Positions 42,217 to 50,586 of a DNA stretch of 64,000 nucleotides are shown here, piece by piece; positions within the stretch are counted from its first letter, which is position 1, and each line of letters opens with the position of its first letter. The notes under the pieces were generated by a model. That model ran no database searches. It had not been told where the DNA came from and saw nothing but the letters and a program-made list of their open reading frames with translations. The DNA comes from UBA9676 sp963741615 (GTDB lineage: Bacteria > Actinomycetota > Actinomycetes > Streptosporangiales > Streptosporangiaceae): NCBI GenBank assembly GCA_963741615.1, contig CAVUIU010000002.1, positions 49,555 to 113,554 on the forward strand, written 5' to 3'. The position numbers were made by a program, and so were the translations under genes.

Positions 42217-43146
42217 ATGCGACTTGGTGTTCTGGACGTCGGGTCCAACACTGTTCACTTCCTGGTGGTGGACGCCCACCAGGGCGGGCGCCCGCTGCCA
42301 GTGTTCTCCCACAAGGCAGAGCTCCATCTCGGGAACAACCTGGAGGGTGGGGACAGGCTGTCCCGCAACGTCGCCCTGCGGCTGCGCGCCTTCGTGGAGG
42401 AAGCCCTGCAGATCGCTGAGGACAAGGGCGTGGAGGAGTTGCTCGCGTTTGCCACCTCGGCGGTCCGTGACGCGTCCAACGGGGATAATGTCCTTGCCTC
42501 GATCAGGTCCGCCACCGGTATCGACATCGCGGTGCTCCCCGGGCCGGAAGAGGCGCGGCTGACCTTCCTGGCCGTCCGCCGCTGGTTCGGCTGGTCCTCG
42601 GGGAAGGTCCTCATGCTCGACATCGGTGGCGGCTCACTGGAGATCGCGGCCGGCATCGACGAGGTGCCCGACGTGGCGATCTCGCTGCCGCTCGGCGCGG
42701 GGAGGCTGACCAGGGACTGGCTCAACCGCGATCCTCCCTCGCCCGACGAGATACGCCAGCTGCGGCGGCACGTGCGGGCCGAGATCGCCCGCCGGGCCGG
42801 CGAGGTGACCCGGATCGGGCCGCCCGACCGTGCCGTCGCGACCTCCAAGACCTTCCGGCAGCTGGCCAGGATCGCTGGTGCGGCACCCTCCGAGCAGGGT
42901 CCCTACGTGCGGCGGGTGGTCAGCCACGCCGACGTGACAGACCTGGCCAAACGCCTGGCGGTGCTGTCCACGTCCGAACGTGCCGAACTGCCCGGTGTCT
43001 CGCGCGGTCGCGCGCCGCAACTCGCCGCCGGTGCGCTGGTGGCCGATGCGGCGATGGACCTGTTCGGCCTGAGCGAGCTCGATATGTGCCCGTGGGCCCT
43101 GCGCGAGGGCGTGATCCTGCGGCGGCTCGACACGCTTTCCGCCTGA
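42217..43146 (+). CDS. ppx: Exopolyphosphatase/pppGpp phosphatase family protein
   Basis: The 309-residue ASKHA-fold enzyme starts at ATG 42217. Motifs are LGVLDVGSNTVHFLVVDA at the N terminus, FATSAVRDASN, MLDIGGGSLEIAAG and ATSKTFRQLARI. It ends before the extra C-terminal domain of long Ppx enzymes and so matches the short actinobacterial Ppx1/Ppx2 type. It would cleave polyphosphate or (p)ppGpp. No good ribosome-binding site is visible and the 5' region is divergent from the DUF427 gene. Confidence 0.9.
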   Translation: MRLGVLDVGSNTVHFLVVDAHQGGRPLPVFSHKAELHLGNNLEGGDRLSRNVALRLRAFVEEALQIAEDKGVEELLAFATSAVRDASNGDNVLASIRSATGIDIAVLPGPEEARLTFLAVRRWFGWSSGKVLMLDIGGGSLEIAAGIDEVPDVAISLPLGAGRLTRDWLNRDPPSPDEIRQLRRHVRAEIARRAGEVTRIGPPDRAVATSKTFRQLARIAGAAPSEQGPYVRRVVSHADVTDLAKRLAVLSTSERAELPGVSRGRAPQLAAGALVADAAMDLFGLSELDMCPWALREGVILRRLDTLSA

Positions 43147-43270
43147 CCGAGCCGGCCTGACCGCAGCGCGCTCCTCACTGGCCACGCTGTCGCCGGGAGG
43201 TGCGCCGGTGAGGTGCCCTGCCTGCCTGGCGAGGAGCGGGGGCAAGCTCGCCAGGCAGACAACGGCAACC

Positions 43271-44305
43271 TCAGTCCGGGACCACCCGGATGTTCTCGCC
43301 GGCCCCGCCGGCCCCGCCGGCTGCTCCGGGATTTCCGTTGTCGGGGCCGGACTGGGCCGGCTTCGCGGCCACCGCGGTCCGCCCTTCCTGCCCGCCGGGA
43401 TGCTGGCCGATCGGGCCGGGCCCGGGCGTGACCGGGGTCTCGGGACCCTTGTCGCGCTCCTGGCCCGGTTCGCGCGCGCCGGCGCGGCCAGTCGGGGCAC
43501 GCCGGGCCTCGGCCGCGCTCCCCTGCCGGGCTCCGGCTGGCCCGGGACCGCCGCTCGCGGCGAATGAGGTGGCGACCGACTTGGCAACCTCTTCTTCCAG
43601 CGATCCCCGTGACGTCTCGCTGGCCACCAGGTTGGTGACCACGTCGCGGATCTCGGTGAGCCGGCGCATCGTCTCGGTGTGCCGGGATGTCAGCAGGTTC
43701 AGCCGCCGCTCCGCACCGTCGTGGATGGCGCTGGCCCGGATGGTGGCCTCGTCCATCATCTGCTTGGCCTGCGCCTTGGCAGCGGCGAGCGTCTTCTCGG
43801 CGTCCTTGGTCGCCTCGCTGATGGCCCGCTCGGTTTCCTGGCGCGCGGAGTTGCGCATCTTGTCCGCTTCCGAGCGGGCAGTCGCTATCGCGTTCTCCGC
43901 CTGCTCCTGGGCGGCGGTCAGCATCCGCTCGGTCTGCTCACGTGCCTCGGTGCGGATCCTGTCGGCTTCCTTCTTCGCCTCTTCGCGCAGCTTGGCAATC
44001 TCGTCCTGGGCGCGGTTGCGCTGAGCCTTGGCCTCATCGTCGGCGAGCTTGAGTATCTGGCCGACCCGCTCGCTGACCTCCTCATGGGCAGGCTTGTTGG
44101 ACAGGCCCTGACGCGCGGCGGCGAGCTCGAGGCGGAGCCGTTCCGTCTCGTCGAGCGAATGCGAGAGCCGCTCCTCCAGGTCGCGGGTCTGACTGCGGGA
44201 ACGCGCGACGAAGTCATCTACCTGGCGGCGGCTGTATCCGCGCATCTGGACTTCGAATGCATCTTCGCCGTCCAGCTCGGTCATCAAATTTGCGTCATCA
44301 GTCAT
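43271..44305 (-). CDS. DivIVA/FilP-like coiled-coil protein
   Basis: The 344-residue protein starts at ATG 44305. A short DivIVA-like N-terminal domain (FEVQMRGYSRRQVDDFVA at about residues 18-35) is followed by a long coiled coil at about 40-250, rich in EARKQ heptads (EIAKLREEAKKEADRIRTEA). The last 95 residues are disordered Gly/Pro/Ala. This architecture belongs to polar-growth and cytoskeletal proteins of actinobacteria (DivIVA, FilP, Scy, Wag31 relatives). The exact member cannot be decided. A GATAAT element on the minus strand at 44513-44518 may be its -10. Confidence 0.82.
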   Translation of the reverse strand: MTDDANLMTELDGEDAFEVQMRGYSRRQVDDFVARSRSQTRDLEERLSHSLDETERLRLELAAARQGLSNKPAHEEVSERVGQILKLADDEAKAQRNRAQDEIAKLREEAKKEADRIRTEAREQTERMLTAAQEQAENAIATARSEADKMRNSARQETERAISEATKDAEKTLAAAKAQAKQMMDEATIRASAIHDGAERRLNLLTSRHTETMRRLTEIRDVVTNLVASETSRGSLEEEVAKSVATSFAASGGPGPAGARQGSAAEARRAPTGRAGAREPGQERDKGPETPVTPGPGPIGQHPGGQEGRTAVAAKPAQSGPDNGNPGAAGGAGGAGENIRVVPD

Positions 44306-44684
44306 GGTGGCACCCAGATGGGATCTGCCGGTCTGCTTCGGTCCCGTGCGGGGCGCGACCGGGTGGCGGTGAGGTGGGGATCGGGGGCGAGCCGCCAGCG
44401 GCGGCGTGGACTGCTCGCCCGTGGGTGTTGGGTTGGGACAACGGTCTGGGATGTGGCGGCAACGGGCACGACTCTCGTCCTTTACCACGTCTGCGCGCAA
44501 CCGAAACGGACGATTATCCCGTTTTGCCGCGATCACAGCGATGCCCCAGGCCAGCCCGTCCCCGGTCGCGGGTGGCGGTGCCGCCCGTCCCGCTCCCCGG
44601 GTGCGGGTAAATGCCCGGCCCGGTGGGTGACAGCATAGTCGGTGGCGGCGTCAGCGGGCTGGCCGCCGGGCAAGGAGGCATGGG

Positions 44685-45224
44685 GTGCGCAGCTACCATC
44701 TCGGGACGCTGGACGGGGTGACGCCCTCGGTCCATCCGGATGCGTGGCTCGCCCCCGGCGTGGTGCTGGTGGGCCGGGTGACCGTGGGCCGGGCGGCCAG
44801 CGTGTGGTATGGCTCGGTGCTGCGGGCCGATGATGACGAGATCGTGGTCGGCCCGGAGTGCAACATCCAGGATCAGTGCTGCCTGCACGTGGACGCGGGA
44901 GAGCCGGTGATCCTGGCCGAGCGGGTCTCGCTGGGCCACCGGGCGACCGTCCACGGCGCGCACGTGGAAGCTGGCGCGCTCATCGGGATCGGGGCGATCG
45001 TGCTCGGCCGGGCGCGCATCGGTGCCGGGTCGCTGGTGGCGGCCGGCGCAGTTGTCCGCCCCGGGCAGCAGATCCCGGCCGGGGTGCTGGTGGCTGGCGT
45101 CCCAGGGCGGGTGGTGCGCGAGCTCACCGACGAGGACCGTGCGACGTTCGGGGACACCGCGGCCCGGTATATCCAGCGGGCCGCGCGTCATGCCAACGCG
45201 AACTGGACCGCCCCGGGCCACTGA
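44685..45224 (+). CDS. Gamma-class carbonic anhydrase-like protein
   Basis: The 179-residue left-handed beta-helix protein starts at GTG 44685 behind GGAGG. Hexapeptide repeats run through VLVGRVTVGRAASVWYGSVL and IGAIVLGRARIGAGSLVAAG. Three metal-binding His residues are present, in CCLHVD, LGHRA and TVHGAH. It is close to YrdA/PaaY-type proteins, many of which bind zinc but show weak activity. Enzymatic activity is therefore not certain. Confidence 0.88.
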   Translation: MRSYHLGTLDGVTPSVHPDAWLAPGVVLVGRVTVGRAASVWYGSVLRADDDEIVVGPECNIQDQCCLHVDAGEPVILAERVSLGHRATVHGAHVEAGALIGIGAIVLGRARIGAGSLVAAGAVVRPGQQIPAGVLVAGVPGRVVRELTDEDRATFGDTAARYIQRAARHANANWTAPGH

Positions 45225-45410
45225 TCCGCCTTTACCGGGTTCACGGACACGGTGCCGCCAGGTTATGGGAATTGTTATCCGGGCAGTGGGTAAAATCCCC
45301 CGAAGGTGGTCCAGGAATGACCCTGTTGGGTCATGCGGGGGTGCCGGACCGCGTCGTAGCCTTGTTGCCAGGGTTCGCTGCGGATCCGCTCGGCGATGGA
45401 GGTGGGCGCG

Positions 45411-45563
45411 GTGCGGGAGCGTCTCGATCTTCGTGTCCACGACAGCGTGGCGCTCGATGAGATCGAGTTGTACGCCGAAGTCCTCAGTGCTGTTGCTGCG
45501 AGTGACCATCCGCTTACACCAGAAGAACTCGATGAGGTTCTCGGGGTGAAGTCAGTCGCGTGA
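45411..45563 (+). CDS. Small conserved actinobacterial protein (50 aa)
   Basis: GTG 45411 has a GGAGGTG site 6 bases upstream. The product reads VRERLDLRVHDSVALDEIEL, then AASDHPLTPEELDEVLGV, ending at 45563. Similar acidic proteins of about 50 residues ending in a LTxxExDxxLGV motif are found in many actinobacteria. There is no membrane segment and the function is unknown. The remainder of 45225-45651 shows no other gene. Confidence 0.6.
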   Translation: MRERLDLRVHDSVALDEIELYAEVLSAVAASDHPLTPEELDEVLGVKSVA

Positions 45564-45651
45564 AGAGCGCGCTGACCCGGGGTTAACGCAAGCTGACTGC
45601 GCCGATAAGAGCCCGGGATAACACGGGTGCCGCGATAACCGCGATGCCGAA

Positions 45652-46665
45652 TCAGGCGCCGCGCCCGTACATGACGTCGCTCGCGGCACGGGAGAACCCT
45701 AGCGATTCATAGAGCCTGATCGCCGCGGCATTCGACTCCTCGACATACAGCATGACCTCATCCATCCCCCGGTCACGCAGGTAATGCAGGCCAAGCAGGG
45801 TCAGCGCCCGGCCCAGCCCGGTACCCTGCTCGGCCGGGTCCACCCCGATCACATAGACCTCGCCCACGGGCGCGCGGGCCGGTGCAGGCGGGCCGGGCCG
45901 CATGGTGCCCCCGGTCTCACCCTCCCGGCTGGTCGCTGTAGGAGTGCCAGCCGCTTCACCAGCAGGCCGCGCAGGACCCGCGGGACCTGCGGGAGCCGTG
46001 GGATGGATCTTGGTCCAGTGAAAGCCAGCCAGCCGCCCGCCGCGTTCGGCCAGGAAGAACCCGTCTGGGTCGAACCACGGCTCATGCTCGCGCTGGTCGA
46101 TGTCCTCGCGGGTCCATCTGCCCTGTTCGGGGTGATCAGCGAAGGCGCGGCCGTTGAGCGCGATCCACCCGGGCTCGTCCTGGCCGGGGATGAAGGTGCG
46201 CACCGAGATCCCCGGGGGCAGGCGGGGCTCGGCGAGCGGGAAGCGCAGGGGCCGGTTCATCCGCCACAGGACACGCGCCCGGCTGAGCCCGGCGCTGGCC
46301 GCCAGCTTGGCGGCGGCGGGCAGGTCGCCATGCGCCCACACCCGCACCGGCCGGTCCCCGGCCTCGGCAATCAGCGCGCGCGCGAGCGCCAGGCCCAGCC
46401 CTTGCCTGCGGTGGGCCGGGTGGACAGCCAGTTCGCCGGTCCTGCCCCCGGCCGGGCCAGCCGCGTCCAGATGGGCGAATCCGGCGAGTTCGCCGCCCTG
46501 CCACAGGAACAGGTTGCGGGCGCCGGGATCGCCACCGTGCCGGACATGCAGCAGGACCTGCTCCGACAGCGGCCCCACGCCGTCCTCCGCCGCTGCGGCG
46601 GCCGCGAGCCGGAGCACCGCATCTGCCTCGCCGGGGCTGATCCGGCCACGCACAGTGACGCTCAC
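45652..46665 (-). CDS. mshD: Mycothiol synthase
   Basis: The 337-residue enzyme has two GNAT domains and acetylates Cys-GlcN-Ins in the last step of mycothiol synthesis. Domain 1 shows LAVHPAHRRQGLGLALARAL. Domain 2 shows EVYVIGVDPAEQGTGLGRAL and YVEESNAAAIRLYESLGFSR. GTG 46665 overlaps glnR by 4 bases, so translation is coupled. A 40-residue Ala/Pro/Gly-rich insertion (about 222-265) before the second acetyl-CoA site is longer than usual. Confidence 0.93.
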   Translation of the reverse strand: MSVTVRGRISPGEADAVLRLAAAAAAEDGVGPLSEQVLLHVRHGGDPGARNLFLWQGGELAGFAHLDAAGPAGGRTGELAVHPAHRRQGLGLALARALIAEAGDRPVRVWAHGDLPAAAKLAASAGLSRARVLWRMNRPLRFPLAEPRLPPGISVRTFIPGQDEPGWIALNGRAFADHPEQGRWTREDIDQREHEPWFDPDGFFLAERGGRLAGFHWTKIHPTAPAGPAGPARPAGEAAGTPTATSREGETGGTMRPGPPAPARAPVGEVYVIGVDPAEQGTGLGRALTLLGLHYLRDRGMDEVMLYVEESNAAAIRLYESLGFSRAASDVMYGRGA

Positions 46666-47501
46666 CGGTCCACCCTCGCCATCGGCGGGGGTCCCGGCTC
46701 GTTCTCAGCGGTCTGCTCGTGCAGGGCTGGGCCGCCGGCTACGCCGGTGCCGCCGCCCGTACTGGCATCGGTCTCGCCAGCCGGTTCGCCCGCCCCGCCG
46801 TCCCGCGGCTGCCCGCGGCGGCCATTTTCCGGCTTGAGGGGGACGAAACGGTAGCCCACGTTGCGCACGGTACCGATCAGCGCCTCATGTTCGGCGCCGA
46901 GCTTGGCCCGCAGCCGCCGGACGTGGACGTCCACCGTCCGGGTGCCGCCGAAGTAGTCATAGCCCCACACCTCCTGCAGCAACTGGGCCCGGGTGAAGAC
47001 CCGGCCGGGATGCTGGGCGAGGAACTTGAGCAGTTCGAACTCCTTGAACGTCAGATCCAGGGCACGTGAGCGCAGCCGTGCGCTGTAGGTGGCTTCGTCG
47101 ATGGCGAGGTCGCCGGAGCGGATCTCGTCCGGTGCCGCTGGCGCCTGACTCGCCTGCCGCCCGATGGCGAGCCTCAGCCTGGCCTCTACCTCCGCTGGCC
47201 CGGCCGTGTTGAGAATCACGTCGTCGGTGCCCCAGTCGGCGCTCACAGCGGCCAGGCCACCTTCGGTCAGCACGGCCAGGAGCGGGACTTCCGTGCCCGC
47301 GCTGCGCAGCGACATGCAAAGTTCCCTGGCCCTGGCCAGGTCCCGGCGGGCGTCAACCAGCACCGCGTCCGCCGCGGGTGAGTCTGCCAGCGCGCCGGCC
47401 TCGGCAGGGGCGGCCCGCACGGTGTGGAGCAGCAGGCCGATCGCTGGCAGGATCTCTCCGGGTGGATCGGTGGCACTTGTGAGCAGGAGAAGCTCACTCA
47501 A
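46662..47501 (-). CDS. glnR: Global nitrogen regulator GlnR
   Basis: The 279-residue OmpR-family protein starts at TTG 47501 with GGAGG 9 bases upstream. The receiver (SELLLLTSATDP, LLLHTVRAAPAEA, DAVLVDARRDLARARELC, GGLAAVSADWGTDDVILNTA) is of the unphosphorylated GlnR type. The winged helix shows SARLRSRALDLTFKEFELLK, HPGRVFTRAQLLQEVWGYDY and TRTVDVHVRRLRAKLG, very close to Streptomyces GlnR. The C-terminal 45 residues are a disordered Gly-rich tail. It controls nitrogen assimilation genes. Overlap with mshD is by 4 bases. Confidence 0.93.
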   Translation of the reverse strand: MSELLLLTSATDPPGEILPAIGLLLHTVRAAPAEAGALADSPAADAVLVDARRDLARARELCMSLRSAGTEVPLLAVLTEGGLAAVSADWGTDDVILNTAGPAEVEARLRLAIGRQASQAPAAPDEIRSGDLAIDEATYSARLRSRALDLTFKEFELLKFLAQHPGRVFTRAQLLQEVWGYDYFGGTRTVDVHVRRLRAKLGAEHEALIGTVRNVGYRFVPLKPENGRRGQPRDGGAGEPAGETDASTGGGTGVAGGPALHEQTAENEPGPPPMARVDR

Positions 47502-47602
47502 CTGCCGCCACCTCCGCCGTGGAAGCGCTCTAGGGAGAGACTGGCTATGGACGGACCGGTGGGCAGCGTCGCCCGGATCCGATGGAAGTGAGGATATCTG
47601 AC

Positions 47603-47863
47603 ATGGCGGTGGTGACCGTGCGCTACTGGGCGGCAGCAAAGCAGGCCGTCGGTGTCGCCGAGGAGAACCTCGCTGCTGGCACGCTGGCTGAGATGCTCGC
47701 CGCGGTGCTGGCGAGGCATCCGGCCGCGCCCGGCCTCGAGACGGTCCTGGCCCGGTCCTCGTTCCTCATCGACGGGGAGCAGGCGCGCACCGGTCCGCCG
47801 GAAGGCGTCACCTTGCCCGAGGGGGCCGTGATCGAGGTCCTGCCGCCCTTCGCCGGTGGTTAA
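47603..47863 (+). CDS. MoaD/ThiS-family sulfur carrier
   Basis: The 86-residue ubiquitin-fold protein starts at ATG 47603 with GAGG 9 bases upstream; an in-frame ATG at 47582 is possible. It begins VTVRYWAAAKQAVGVAEENL, contains LARHPAAPGLETVL and ends VIEVLPPFAGG. The terminal Gly-Gly is the thiocarboxylate site. It could serve molybdopterin synthesis or another sulfur-transfer pathway; no moaE or activating enzyme is adjacent. It is divergent from glnR. Confidence 0.88.
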   Translation: MAVVTVRYWAAAKQAVGVAEENLAAGTLAEMLAAVLARHPAAPGLETVLARSSFLIDGEQARTGPPEGVTLPEGAVIEVLPPFAGG

Positions 47864-47917
47864 GCCCCGGAGCCAAAACATGCACCAGATCCCCGCCGTG
47901 ACCCGATGATGTGATCG

Positions 47918-48514
47918 ATGGTGAACCGCCGCGATGAACCTGACAGGCCCCAGGGCCGTAACAAAAGTGTGGCGCGCCAGAGCAGTACCGGGGGCAGATT
48001 GCCCAGAGACCGGGTCAGCGATGAATCGCTGGTCCGCGAGCTCTACGCGGAGCACGCGGCTCCGCTGCTGCGATACGCGCTGCGGATGACCGATGGAGAC
48101 CGGCAGCGAGCCGAGGACATTGTGCAGGAGACGCTGTTCCGCGCCTGGCAGCATCCCGATGCGATCGCGGAGCGCCCGGCCAGGCCCTGGCTGTTCGCGG
48201 TGGCGCGCAACCTCGCGGTAGACGCGCACCGGGCGAGGAAGGCACGCCCGCAGGAGGTGGGGGAGGGCGCACTTGAACTTGTCCCCGTTCCCGACGAGGC
48301 TGATCGTGTGCTCGAATCGTGGGCGGTGGCCGACGCGCTCGCCACGCTCCGTCCCGAACATCGCCGGGTCCTGCTGGAGACCTACTACCTGGGGCGGTCC
48401 GTGGCGGAAGCTGCCGCTGTGCTCGGTATCCCGGCAGGGACCGTCAAATCCCGGGCGTTTTACGCGCTCCGGGCACTCAAGCTGGCTTTGGAAGAACGGG
48501 GGCTTGCGCCATGA
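47918..48514 (+). CDS. ECF sigma factor, SigL-like
   Basis: The 198-residue sigma factor starts at ATG 47918; about 30 basic residues precede region 2, and GTG at 'VSDESLVREL' is an alternative. Region 2 is ELYAEHAAPLLRYALRMTDG, then AEDIVQETLFRAWQHPD and PWLFAVARNLAVDAHRARK. Region 4 is LRPEHRRVLLETYYLGRSVA, then VLGIPAGTVKSRAFYALRAL. The zinc-finger anti-sigma gene overlaps it by 4 bases, the usual SigL/RslA arrangement. Confidence 0.9.
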   Translation: MVNRRDEPDRPQGRNKSVARQSSTGGRLPRDRVSDESLVRELYAEHAAPLLRYALRMTDGDRQRAEDIVQETLFRAWQHPDAIAERPARPWLFAVARNLAVDAHRARKARPQEVGEGALELVPVPDEADRVLESWAVADALATLRPEHRRVLLETYYLGRSVAEAAAVLGIPAGTVKSRAFYALRALKLALEERGLAP

Positions 48515-49227
48515 GCGGCGTATCAGCCTGCCGTGAGATCCGGCACGCGCTCGGTGTCTATGTGCTGGGTGCGATCGACCCGGCCGAGCGGACCCAGGTG
48601 GACGAGCACCTGGCCACCTGCCCGGGCTGCCGGGAGGAACTGGCCAGCCTGGCGGGGCTGCCGGCGTTGCTGCGCCGGGTGCCCACGGCCGAGGCGGAGC
48701 GGCTGGCCGTCGCAGACCCTGCCGACCTGCTCACTGAGGAGACGGCAGCCAGCGATCTGCTGCCGTCCGTGATGGCACGGATGGCGCGGGCACGCCGGGT
48801 CCGCCGGTGGCGTGAACTGGCGGTGGCCGCGGCGGTGGTCGTGCTGGCGCTGGGGGCCGGCGCGGCCGGAGCGAACCTGCTGCAATCCACCCCGCCGCCG
48901 CAGGTAATCGTGCAGGGACCTGCGCACGCCTGGCAGACGGTTTCGGCAACCGATTCCCTGAGCGGGGCGAGCATGACCGTGAAGTACGCGCCGATGTCCT
49001 GGGGAACCACCATGGCCGTACGCGTCTGGGGCATCCCGTCCGGGACGGTCTGCCAGTTCCAGGTCACCGACTCGCAGGGCCACCACTGGGTGGTGGGCGG
49101 CTGGCGGGTGGATGCCCAGGGCCATGAGGTCTGGTATCCCGCATCGACAGCCCTGGCCGACAAGGACCTGCGCAGCTTCCAGGTCACCACCAGCGGGAAG
49201 GTGCTGGCCTCGGTCAACGCGGCATAG
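48511..49227 (+). CDS. Zinc-finger membrane anti-sigma factor
   Basis: The 238-residue product starts in an ATGA overlap with the sigma gene. The sigma-binding zinc domain is CREIRHALGVYVLGAIDP, then HLATCPGC (HxxxCxxC) at about residues 34-41. One helix (WRELAVAAAVVVLALGAGAA) at about 102-125 crosses the membrane. An external domain follows with SMTVKYAPMSWGTTM and VCQFQVTDSQGHHWVVGGW. It should hold the upstream sigma factor and release it on an envelope signal. Confidence 0.9.
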   Translation: MSGVSACREIRHALGVYVLGAIDPAERTQVDEHLATCPGCREELASLAGLPALLRRVPTAEAERLAVADPADLLTEETAASDLLPSVMARMARARRVRRWRELAVAAAVVVLALGAGAAGANLLQSTPPPQVIVQGPAHAWQTVSATDSLSGASMTVKYAPMSWGTTMAVRVWGIPSGTVCQFQVTDSQGHHWVVGGWRVDAQGHEVWYPASTALADKDLRSFQVTTSGKVLASVNAA

Positions 49228-49287
49228 CGGTGCCGGCCGCCCCGCCGCCCGGGAATGCAGTGGGCCCAGGCTGTGCTGTAAGCGAGC

Positions 49288-49710
49288 GTGGCAGCCGGAC
49301 TGATCGGGCTTGGCGTTGTCCTGGCTCTCGCGACCGTGGGCGGATTCGCCTGGCGCCAGCGCAACGGCCGGATGCGGGAGTCATCGGGGCAGTTGCTGAC
49401 CGAGGCCGACCTGGGCCAGCCGCTCGGCGCCCGGGCCACGTTGCTGCAGTTCTCCTCCGCGTTCTGCGCTCCGTGCCGGGCAACCAGGCAGCTGCTCGCG
49501 GACGTGGCCGGCCACAGCGAGGGCGTGGAGCACGTCGAGATCGACGTGGCGGCGCGCATGGATCTGGCCCGTCAGCTGGATATCCGGCGCACCCCGACCG
49601 TGTTCGTGCTCGGCCCGCGCGGGCAGATCGCGCGTCGCGCCAGCGGGCTGCCGCGCCGCGAAGACGTGGCCGACGCGCTCGCCCTGGCCACGGCGGAGGG
49701 CCCGCGGTGA
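49288..49710 (+). CDS. Membrane-anchored thioredoxin-like protein
   Basis: The 140-residue product starts at GTG 49288. It has an N-terminal helix (LIGLGVVLALATVGGFAW), then a thioredoxin fold with the active site FCAPCRATRQ at about residues 60-66. VEHVEIDVAARMDLARQLDI and the cis-Pro segment RRTPTVFVLGP follow. It precedes the DUF4395/sulfurtransferase genes and may support their redox state. The leader peptide described next intervenes, so it need not be in the same operon. Confidence 0.85.
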   Translation: MAAGLIGLGVVLALATVGGFAWRQRNGRMRESSGQLLTEADLGQPLGARATLLQFSSAFCAPCRATRQLLADVAGHSEGVEHVEIDVAARMDLARQLDIRRTPTVFVLGPRGQIARRASGLPRREDVADALALATAEGPR

Positions 49711-49823
49711 CTCCGGCCACCGCATATGCGCCGTCGGCCCGGGATCTGTGCGCGCCCGCCAGCCGGAATCTCGCGGGCGGATGGGCAGTGACAGCTGGCA
49801 TGGGCACGCCTAGCATCGGATCC

Positions 49824-49976
49824 ATGCCCATCGCCACATACGCGGGCAGGCTGGATACCTGGGGGACGACGGCCTGGCGCGCGCCGGCGCTGCTGACCCG
49901 GCGGCGCACCGTCAACTACTGCCGCCTGGCGACGACGCTGTGTCCATGGCCGCCGCGCGGGCGCCAGGCTGCCTGA
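49824..49976 (+). CDS. Putative Cys-containing leader peptide (uORF)
   Basis: This frame of 50 residues starts at ATG 49824 (other in-frame starts exist). Its core, PALLTRRRTVNYCRLATTLC, resembles the actinobacterial 'putative leader peptide' pattern (L-T-x-R-R-x-V-x-x-C-R-x-A) found upstream of sulfur metabolism genes. It has two Cys codons. It lies 81 bases upstream of a perfect hairpin and 155 bases upstream of the DUF4395-sulfurtransferase-DUF1416 operon. It is likely a sensing peptide rather than a functional protein. Confidence 0.55.
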   Translation: MPIATYAGRLDTWGTTAWRAPALLTRRRTVNYCRLATTLCPWPPRGRQAA

Positions 49977-50056
49977 ACGCCAGTAGGAGCCGGGAGGCAG
50001 CCCGCGATGGGCTCGGGGTGAGTGCCGCCGCGCAGGCACCGGCCGCGACCAGGCTC

Positions 50057-50083
50057 CCGGGCCCGGCGGGTCGCCGGGCCCGG
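50057..50083 (+). promoter_or_regulatory. Perfect 12-bp hairpin, candidate attenuator
   Basis: CCGGGCCCGGCG (50057-50068), loop GGT, then the exact complement (50072-50083). It sits between the leader peptide and DUF4395. The same CCGGGCCCGG core forms the hairpin after the operon (51756-51786), so this one looks like an internal terminator under the control of leader translation. Confidence 0.55.
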
Positions 50084-50130
50084 ACAACCCCCATTCCCGG
50101 ACGGAATTGCTGGAGAAAGTGGCCACAAGC

Positions 50131-50586
50131 ATGAAGATCGATCCGAGAGGGCAGCGCTTCAGCGCCGCGCTGTCCGCCGTGATACTCGCCGCGGTGCTCG
50201 TCACGAGCAGCGCGTGGCTGCTTGCGGCCCAGGCGGTCGTGTTCGGGGTGGGCGCCGCGGCAGGACTGTCATACTCGCCTTACGGCCTGATCTACCGCTG
50301 GCTGATCAGGCCCAGGCTGGGCCCGCCCCGGGAACTGGAGGACGCGGCCGGACCGCGGTTCTCCCAGGGGGTCGGCCTGGTCGTCAGCATCATCGGGGTG
50401 ATCGGGTACGCAACCGGCCTCACGCCGCTCGGCATGGCCGGTGCCGCGGCAGCACTCGTTGCCGCCTTCCTCAACGCGGCCTTCGGCCTGTGCCTGGGCT
50501 GCGAGATGTATGTGCATATCCGCCGGATCTGGCCCGGCCAGCAGGCCGTAGCACCGCCAGAGCCTGACAAGGAGGTAGCCGCATGA
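50131..50586 (+). CDS. DUF4395 membrane protein
   Basis: The 151-residue product starts at ATG 50131; GTG 50119 and TTG 50107 are alternatives, and a GGAG lies upstream. It begins KIDPRGQRFSAALSAVILAA and has four hydrophobic helices. The family block FGLCLGCEMYVHIRR near the C terminus holds a Cys pair, which could exchange thiols or sulfur. DUF4395 genes are usual neighbours of rhodanese-type sulfurtransferases in actinobacteria. It overlaps sseA by 4 bases. Confidence 0.9.
   Translation: MKIDPRGQRFSAALSAVILAAVLVTSSAWLLAAQAVVFGVGAAAGLSYSPYGLIYRWLIRPRLGPPRELEDAAGPRFSQGVGLVVSIIGVIGYATGLTPLGMAGAAAALVAAFLNAAFGLCLGCEMYVHIRRIWPGQQAVAPPEPDKEVAA

Noticed and set aside
48319..49227. Longer anti-sigma frame beginning at 48319
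   Set aside because: The upstream part overlaps sigma region 4 in another frame. The ATGA overlap at 48511 and the zinc-domain start are far more convincing.
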